From: CALAED01 sp036378315
GTDB taxonomy: Bacteria > Actinomycetota > Actinomycetes > Streptosporangiales > Streptosporangiaceae
Assembly: GCA_036378315.1 (NCBI GenBank)
Contig: DASUWU010000177.1
Location: 1 to 64,000 of the forward strand
Length of the DNA stretch: 64,000 bases
Reading direction: 5' to 3'
Position numbers and translations under genes: made by a program. Positions 59,402 through 64,000 of this stretch are shown here, piece after piece. Positions within the stretch are counted from its first letter, which is position 1. Each line of letters begins with the position of its first letter. The notes beneath the pieces were generated by a model, which searched no databases, was not told the DNA's origin, and saw only the letters and a program-made list of their open reading frames with translations.

Positions 59402-60703
59402 ATGGTGCTGACGGCGTTCACTAGGGCTTTTCGTACGCCCGACCTGCGCAAGAAGCTTCTGTTCACGCTTTTCGTCATCGGCGTGTTCCGGCTGGGCGCC
59501 CAGCTGCCGACGCCGGGCGTGAACGTCGAGAACGTCCGGACCTGCATCAGCGCCGCCAGCAAGGGCACGGCGGCCAATGTCTACGGCCTGGTCAACCTGT
59601 TCAGCGGCGGCGCGCTGCTCAAGCTGTCGGTGTTCGCGCTGGGGATCATGCCGTACATCACGGCGAGCATCATCCTCCAGCTGCTCACCGTGGTGATCCC
59701 CCGGCTGGAGACCCTCCGCAAGGAGGGCCAGTCAGGCACCACCAAGATCACACAGTACACCCGGTACCTCACCGTCGGCCTGGCGATCCTGCAATCCACC
59801 GGCATCGTGGCCATGGCCAGCACCGGGCGGCTGTTCCAGAGCTGCCAGGAGCAGCTCCTGCACGACAGCGGGCTCTTCACCATCATCACGATGGTGGTCA
59901 TCATGACCGCCGGTACCGCCGTGATCATGTGGCTGGGCGAGCTCATCACCGACCGCGGCGTCGGCAACGGCATGTCGATCCTGATCTTCACCCAGGTCAT
60001 CGCGGTGTTCCCGCAGGAGCTGTGGAACGTCTACAAGACCAAGCACGGCTTCGTGTTCACCATGGTGATGGTGGTCGGTATCGCGATCGTGGCCGGCGTG
60101 GTCTTCGTCGAGCAGGCGCAGCGCCGCATCCCCGTGCAGTACGCCAAGCGGATGGTGGGTCGCCGCATGTACGGCGGAACCTCGACCTACATCCCCCTCA
60201 AGGTGAACCAGGCCGGCGTCATCCCGGTCATCTTCGCCTCGTCGCTGTTGTACCTGCCGCAGCTCGCGGCCACCATCTGGCCGCAGAACCGGTTCCTCGG
60301 CAAGTACGTCACGCCGTACCTCGCGCAGGACCATCCGGTCCACATGATCGGTTACTTCCTGCTCATCATCTTCTTCACGTACTTCTACGTCGCGATCACG
60401 TTCAACCCGACCGAGGTCGCCGACAACATGAAGAAGTACGGTGGATTCATCCCGGGCATCAGACCCGGCCGTCCGACCGCCGAATACCTCGATTACGTGC
60501 TCACCAGGATCACCGCTCCCGGCTCGCTCTACCTGGGTGTGATCGCCCTCATCCCGTTGGTGGCCTTCTCGATGCTGAACGCCACGAACGACTTCCCGTT
60601 TGGAGGTACGAGCATTCTCATCGTTGTGGGTGTCGGGCTGGACACGGTGAAGCAGATCGAGAGCCAACTCCAGCAACGCAACTACGAGGGTTTCCTGCGG
60701 TAG
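59402..60703 (+). CDS. secY: Preprotein translocase subunit SecY
   Basis: 433 residues with ten membrane helices, the channel subunit of SecYEG. LTAFTRAFRTPDLRKKLLFTLFVIGVFRLGAQLPTPGV opens the protein. YVQ-like and ribosome/SecA-binding loops (YAKRMVGRRMYGGTSTYIPLKVNQAGVIPVIFASSLL, GFIPGIRPGRPTAEYL) are conserved. ATG preceded by GGAGG. Its stop overlaps the adk GTG by one base. Confidence 0.98.
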   Translation: MVLTAFTRAFRTPDLRKKLLFTLFVIGVFRLGAQLPTPGVNVENVRTCISAASKGTAANVYGLVNLFSGGALLKLSVFALGIMPYITASIILQLLTVVIPRLETLRKEGQSGTTKITQYTRYLTVGLAILQSTGIVAMASTGRLFQSCQEQLLHDSGLFTIITMVVIMTAGTAVIMWLGELITDRGVGNGMSILIFTQVIAVFPQELWNVYKTKHGFVFTMVMVVGIAIVAGVVFVEQAQRRIPVQYAKRMVGRRMYGGTSTYIPLKVNQAGVIPVIFASSLLYLPQLAATIWPQNRFLGKYVTPYLAQDHPVHMIGYFLLIIFFTYFYVAITFNPTEVADNMKKYGGFIPGIRPGRPTAEYLDYVLTRITAPGSLYLGVIALIPLVAFSMLNATNDFPFGGTSILIVVGVGLDTVKQIESQLQQRNYEGFLR

Positions 60704-61353
60704 TGCGACTCGTGCTCGTGGGCCCCCCCGGAGCAGGTAAGGGGACGCAGGCCCAGTTCATCGCATCGCACCTGTCGGTGCCGAAGATCTCGACAGGTGA
60801 CATCTTCCGTGCCAACGTCAGCGGCGGCACGCCGCTCGGCCAGAAGGCGCGGGAGTACATGGATCGCGGTGACCTGGTGCCGGACGAGATCACGATCGCG
60901 ATGGTGCGGGACCGGCTGGCCGAGGACGACGCCCAGGAGGGCTTCCTGCTCGACGGTTTCCCGCGGAACGTGCCGCAGGCCGAGACGCTCAAGAAGATCC
61001 TGTCCGAATGGGACGCCAAGGTCGACCTGGTGCTCGAGCTGGTGATCGACGAGGACGAGGTGGTGCGCCGGCTGTCCGGCCGCCGCACCTGCAGCCGGTG
61101 CGGCCATATCTGGCATGTCCTGTTCGACGAGAAGAGGGACGACATCTGCGACGACTGTGGCGGGCGGCTGTTCCAGCGCGACGACGACAAGGAAGAGGTC
61201 GTCCGGCATCGCCTGGAGGTCTACCAGGAACAGACCGCCCCGCTCGTGTCGTTTTATGGCGATGAGGGGACTTTGGTCGGTATCGATGCCACCGGACCGG
61301 TGGAGGAGGTCACCGAGCGGGCGCTGGCGGCGCTCCGTCCCTACACCCATTAA
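60703..61353 (+). CDS. adk: Adenylate kinase, zinc-lid form
   Basis: 216 residues from the GTG in TAGTG. It catalyses ATP + AMP = 2 ADP. The P-loop GPPGAGKGTQ covers residues 7-16, with ISTGDIFR and DGFPRN for AMP binding. The LID holds Cys130, 133, 149 and 152 (CSRC...CDDC), so it binds a structural zinc. The secY-adk-map order is a classic Gram-positive arrangement. Confidence 0.97.
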   Translation: MRLVLVGPPGAGKGTQAQFIASHLSVPKISTGDIFRANVSGGTPLGQKAREYMDRGDLVPDEITIAMVRDRLAEDDAQEGFLLDGFPRNVPQAETLKKILSEWDAKVDLVLELVIDEDEVVRRLSGRRTCSRCGHIWHVLFDEKRDDICDDCGGRLFQRDDDKEEVVRHRLEVYQEQTAPLVSFYGDEGTLVGIDATGPVEEVTERALAALRPYTH

Positions 61354-61396
61354 GCCCCTACACCGATGGACGGCCGGGGCCACAGGGGGAGCGGAG

Positions 61397-62215
61397 TTGT
61401 TCAAGAAGCGCAGGTCAGACATCCAGATCAAGACCGCGGGTGAGCTCGACGGCATGCGGGCCGCCGGCCTCGTCGTCGGGCAGACGCTGCGGCTGCTCGC
61501 GGAGGCGGTGAAACCCGGGATCACCACCGCCGACCTGGACGAGCTCGCGGAAGAGTCGATCCGCGCGGCCGGCGCCACCCCGTCGTTCAAGGGCTACCTC
61601 GGCTTCCCCGCGTCCATCTGCGCGTCGGTGAACGAAGAGATCGTGCACGGCATCCCGCGGCCGACCAGGGTGCTGCGCGAGGGGGATGTCATCTCCATCG
61701 ACTGCGGCGCCATCGTCGACGGCTGGCACGGCGACGCCGCGGTGACCGTTCCCGTCGGGTCGACGGAGCCGGAGCCGACCCGCCTCCTCGAGGTGTGCGA
61801 GGAGGCGCTGTGGCGTGGTCTGGCGGCCGGCCGGCCCGGATCCCATCTCTCGGACATCGGTCATTCGATCGAGTCGTACGTGCGCTCTCAGGGCCCGTAC
61901 GGCATCGTCGAGGAGTACGTGGGGCACGGCATCGGCACCGAGATGCACATGGACCCGCCGGTCCCGAACTACGGCAGCCCGGGGCAGGGGCCCGTCCTGG
62001 AGCCTGGCATGTGCTTCGCCGTCGAGCCGATGGTCAACCTGGGTACCAAGGAGACCTGGCTGCTGGAAGACGAGTGGACCGTCGTCACCCGCGACGGCCT
62101 CCCCTCGGCCCACTTTGAGCACAGCTTCGCCGTGACGGAGAATGGACCTTGGGTGTTGACGGCCCTCGACGGGGGCGCCGAACGCCTCGGGCACGTGCGG
62201 GGCCAGGGGTCCTGA
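61397..62215 (+). CDS. map: Methionine aminopeptidase type I
   Basis: 272 residues from a TTG (LFKKRRSDIQIKTAGEL), a few bases after AGGGGGAG. It removes the initiator Met from nascent chains. The five metal ligands are visible: two Asp in SIDCGAIVDGWHGDAAV, His in VGHGIGTEMHMDP, Glu in FAVEPMVN, and Glu in HFEHSFAVT. No N-terminal SH3-binding extension. Forty-three bases after adk. Confidence 0.96.
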   Translation: MFKKRRSDIQIKTAGELDGMRAAGLVVGQTLRLLAEAVKPGITTADLDELAEESIRAAGATPSFKGYLGFPASICASVNEEIVHGIPRPTRVLREGDVISIDCGAIVDGWHGDAAVTVPVGSTEPEPTRLLEVCEEALWRGLAAGRPGSHLSDIGHSIESYVRSQGPYGIVEEYVGHGIGTEMHMDPPVPNYGSPGQGPVLEPGMCFAVEPMVNLGTKETWLLEDEWTVVTRDGLPSAHFEHSFAVTENGPWVLTALDGGAERLGHVRGQGS

Positions 62216-62251
62216 CCGCGCTCGCGGCACTCGGCTGAGAGGAGGACGGTT

Positions 62252-62695
62252 GTGCCGCTGAATCCCGACATGCGGGCCTCCGACGCCGACCGCGAACGGG
62301 TGGCCGGCGCCCTGCGTGAGCACTGCGCCCAGGGCCGCCTCACGCAGGACGAGTTCAACGAACGACTCGAGGCCACCTACGCGGCGCGGACGATGGGCGA
62401 CCTCGAGCGGGTGACCAGAGACCTGCCGGAGGAGGACCTCGACTACCGGCCGATCCCGCCGTACCAGCGGGCCCGTCCGCTGCCGGCCAGGCGGGCCGCC
62501 GGCGGGCTGACCAGGGCGCGGCCCATGTGGGCCACGTACGCGACGGTCAACCTCGTGTGCTTCGTCATCTGGCTGATCGTGGCGGCCACCGGAGGCGGGC
62601 TCTACCCGTGGTTCCTGTGGGTGGCCGGGCCGTGGGGGGCCATCCTCCTCGCCCGCCACGTCATTGGGCCCAGGGACGGCCGTTCCCACTCGTGA
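62252..62695 (+). CDS. DUF1707 protein with C-terminal membrane helices
   Basis: 147 residues from a GTG after GAGGACGG. Residues of about 5-58 match the DUF1707 motif MRASDADRERVAGALREHCAQGRLTQDEFNERL..., an SHOCT-like module common in actinobacteria. A Pro/Arg-rich linker and two hydrophobic segments (residues of about 88-135) follow. The function is unknown. It follows map by 36 bases in the same direction and converges with the next gene. Confidence 0.88.
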   Translation: MPLNPDMRASDADRERVAGALREHCAQGRLTQDEFNERLEATYAARTMGDLERVTRDLPEEDLDYRPIPPYQRARPLPARRAAGGLTRARPMWATYATVNLVCFVIWLIVAATGGGLYPWFLWVAGPWGAILLARHVIGPRDGRSHS

Positions 62696-62701
62696 GGGCC
62701 C

Positions 62702-63247
62702 TCAGGCGATCGCCCTGAGGGCGGAGACGAGGGTGTGCGGGGCCGGGGCCACCTCGGGGATCACCGACCGCAGCGCCAGCCAGCCGTTGATGGCGTGCGC
62801 GGCCGGGCCTGCCTCCCTCGTCTGGGGATCGTCGATGCCGAACCACTCGGCGACCCGCGACCACCGCCAGAGCCGGTGGTCGCCGCGCGTGGTCTCCGAG
62901 CGCGGGAAGTTGCCGGGGCCGCGGGTGCCCTTGACCGAAAGCCGGACGACCTCGACCGACGTGCCCACGCGTTCGGCGATGTCGCGCATGGTGAGCAGGG
63001 GGTCCGCCTCGACCTCCAGGACGCGCAACCCGGACGCGCTCGCCTCGATATGCTCGATCACCGTCATGACCGCCTCGGCCAGGCAGGGGGCGGCCCAGTT
63101 GCACCGCGCCAGACCAGGATGGTCGGTGTGGGCGCCGTTGGGCACGAACCCGACCGTCACCTGCCCCCGAGTACGCCCAAAAAGCCGGTCGAGTTCGTCT
63201 TCGAACAGCGGCCGGCTGAGGATCAGCGCGAAAGCGTACTCGGGCAT
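62702..63247 (-). CDS. Helix-turn-helix DNA-binding protein of unknown target
   Basis: 181 residues from the ATG at 63247 (MPEYAFALILSRPLFEDELDRLF). The N-terminal half forms a small alpha-beta domain; then TMRDIAERVGTSVEVVRLSV reads as a helix-turn-helix, followed by a WRWSRVAEWFG segment often seen after it in excisionase or AlpA-like proteins. Divergent from infA, with about 50 bases between its start codon and the predicted infA promoter, so it could act there. I do not know a named family. Confidence 0.7.
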   Translation of the reverse strand: MPEYAFALILSRPLFEDELDRLFGRTRGQVTVGFVPNGAHTDHPGLARCNWAAPCLAEAVMTVIEHIEASASGLRVLEVEADPLLTMRDIAERVGTSVEVVRLSVKGTRGPGNFPRSETTRGDHRLWRWSRVAEWFGIDDPQTREAGPAAHAINGWLALRSVIPEVAPAPHTLVSALRAIA

Positions 63248-63295
63248 CGTGACCCACCACCTTAGGGCGGCGCGGCGCCGGTTCGGTAACATCAT

Positions 63296-63327
63296 TTCGC
63301 ATTTGGCTGGGGAGTGACGTACACTCC
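63296..63327 (+). promoter_or_regulatory. Predicted infA promoter with inverted repeat over the -10
   Basis: TTCGCA (63296-63301), 18 bases, TACACT (63320-63325). The arms GGAGTG (63311-63316) and CACTCC (63322-63327) flank ACGTA, the right arm covering most of the -10. The leader to infA is about 130 bases. Confidence 0.45.
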
Positions 63328-63460
63328 TTAGTCGGCCCAGTCTGGCTTCTACGTGCGCCGCGCCGCGTGCGCCGGGGAGCGGGTTGTCTCGCTACTCACT
63401 CCTTGAGGTCTTCGAGGCGGGCCGAATTCCGGACGAACCGATCAGTGAAGCGCGGAGGAC

Positions 63461-63682
63461 ATGCCCAAGAAAGAAGGGGCCATCGAGATCGAGGGCACCG
63501 TCATCGAGTCTCTCCCCAATGCCATGTTCAGGGTGGAGCTCGACAACGGACACAAGGTCCTCGCCCACATCAGCGGCAAGATGCGGATGCACTACATCCG
63601 GATCCTGCCCGACGACCGGGTGGTCGTGGAGCTCAGCCCCTACGACCTCTCGCGTGGTCGGATCGTCTACCGCTACAAGTGA
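63461..63682 (+). CDS. infA: Translation initiation factor IF-1
   Basis: 73 residues, the standard length: an OB-fold protein (IEIEGTVIESLPNAMFRVELDNGHKVLAHISGKMR..., IRILPDDRVVVELSPYDLSRGRIVYRYK). IF-1 blocks the A site during initiation. ATG behind GCGGAGGAC. infA-rpmJ-rpsM is the normal order. Confidence 0.98.
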   Translation: MPKKEGAIEIEGTVIESLPNAMFRVELDNGHKVLAHISGKMRMHYIRILPDDRVVVELSPYDLSRGRIVYRYK

Positions 63683-63758
63683 CACAAATCCAACCCACTG
63701 GGGTTGCCTTCCTCGTGGTCGGCGTCGCGAGGGTGACCCTGCTTCATGAGGAGACCCA

Positions 63759-63872
63759 GTGAAGGTCAAGCCGAGCGTGAAGAAGATCTGCAACAAGTGC
63801 CGCATCATCCGGCGGCACGGGCGGGTCATGGTGATCTGCTCAGACCCGCGGCACAAGCAGCGCCAGGGCTGA
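63759..63872 (+). CDS. rpmJ: Ribosomal protein bL36, zinc-binding form
   Basis: 37 residues from a GTG (VKVKPSVKKICNKC...). Cys11, Cys14, Cys27 and His32 form the zinc site of the C+ type. L36 is the smallest 50S protein and helps organise 23S rRNA. Seventy-six bases after infA, behind GAGGAGACCC. Confidence 0.96.
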   Translation: MKVKPSVKKICNKCRIIRRHGRVMVICSDPRHKQRQG

Positions 63873-63993
63873 GCGGCAGAGCCAGCGATACGACGTTCCA
63901 CAGCAACCCCCGGTCGGAGGCCGGGGCCGCATCGTGGCAGCGGTGCGGACGTGGCGCGTAAACCTCCGCGACAAGAAGGGAAAGCTGCCGGCG

Positions 63994-64000
63994 ATGGCAC
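63994..64000 (+). CDS. rpsM: Start of ribosomal protein uS13 (partial)
   Basis: Only ATGGCAC is inside the window, behind AAGGGAAAG. The codons Met-Ala fit rpsM, which always follows rpmJ in this order. Assigned from position, not from protein sequence. Confidence 0.6.

Overview
The window is about 64 kb of very GC-rich DNA with the gene order and style of an actinobacterial chromosome. Signs of this are GTG/TTG starts, four-base stop/start overlaps, GC-rich I-shaped terminators, a DUF5753-type XRE regulator, a SigE-like ECF sigma factor, HadA/HadB-type dehydratases and a complete mce locus. The order tRNA-Thr/tRNA-Met/rpmG/hadAB/murB ... aspartate aminotransferase/tRNA-Trp/secE/nusG/rplKA/rplJL ... 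rpoBC ... rpsLG/fusA/tuf/S10-spc is the actinobacterial core. The mce operon between rplL and rpoB, together with the accessory gene content, makes me favour Streptosporangiales (Streptosporangium, Nonomuraea, Thermomonospora or Actinomadura relatives). That placement is inference, not shown by the sequence. No CRISPR array, insertion sequence, phage gene or rRNA gene was seen.

Region by region. (1) 1-5525 is accessory: the end of a histidine kinase, a secreted PepSY protein with a His/Asp tail, an SDR oxidoreductase, a cysteine-cluster/pentapeptide-repeat protein, a small Cys-rich protein, an acyl-CoA dehydrogenase behind an AT-rich operator-like region, and an XRE/DUF5753 regulator. (2) 5561-8857 holds tRNA-Thr, tRNA-Met, rpmG, hadA-hadB, murB and a GDT1/UPF0016 cation transporter. 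(3) 8861-13951 holds an adenosine-deaminase-family gene, a secreted protein of unknown function, an ECF sigma factor with a membrane partner, and an aspartate aminotransferase. (4) 14001-19399 holds tRNA-Trp, secE, nusG, rplK, rplA, a lipoprotein gene and rplJL behind a long leader. (5) 19525-31416 is a full mce lipid-transport operon: Mkl/MceG-type ATPase, two YrbE permeases, MceA-F and two Mce-associated proteins. (6) 31565-39135 is rpoBC with its own promoter and a strong terminator. (7) 39185-44598 is an accessory interval: a TIGR03084-like protein, a ChaB-like protein, a pyruvyl-transferase-like protein, a Ser/Thr kinase, and a divergent low-complexity tail-anchored protein. (8) 44710-64000 is the str, S10 and spc ribosomal series through secY, adk, map, infA, rpmJ and the first bases of rpsM.

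Most of the window builds the core gene-expression machinery: transcription (rpoBC, nusG), translation (ribosomal proteins, EF-G, EF-Tu, IF-1), secretion (SecE, SecY) and nascent-chain maturation (Map). Envelope functions are interleaved: MurB for peptidoglycan precursors, the HadAB-type dehydratase for acyl chains, a LppX-like lipoprotein, and the Mce importer.

The least expected signals are regulatory or structural. They are a perfect 24-bp palindrome plus a second inverted repeat in the mce leader, an inverted repeat spanning the spacer and -10 of the predicted rpoB promoter (with a similar one at infA), a perfect DnaA-box 9-mer between aspC and tRNA-Trp, and a GYG-repeat tail-anchored protein divergent from a Ser/Thr kinase. 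All promoters, operators and terminators here are read by eye and have not been tested.
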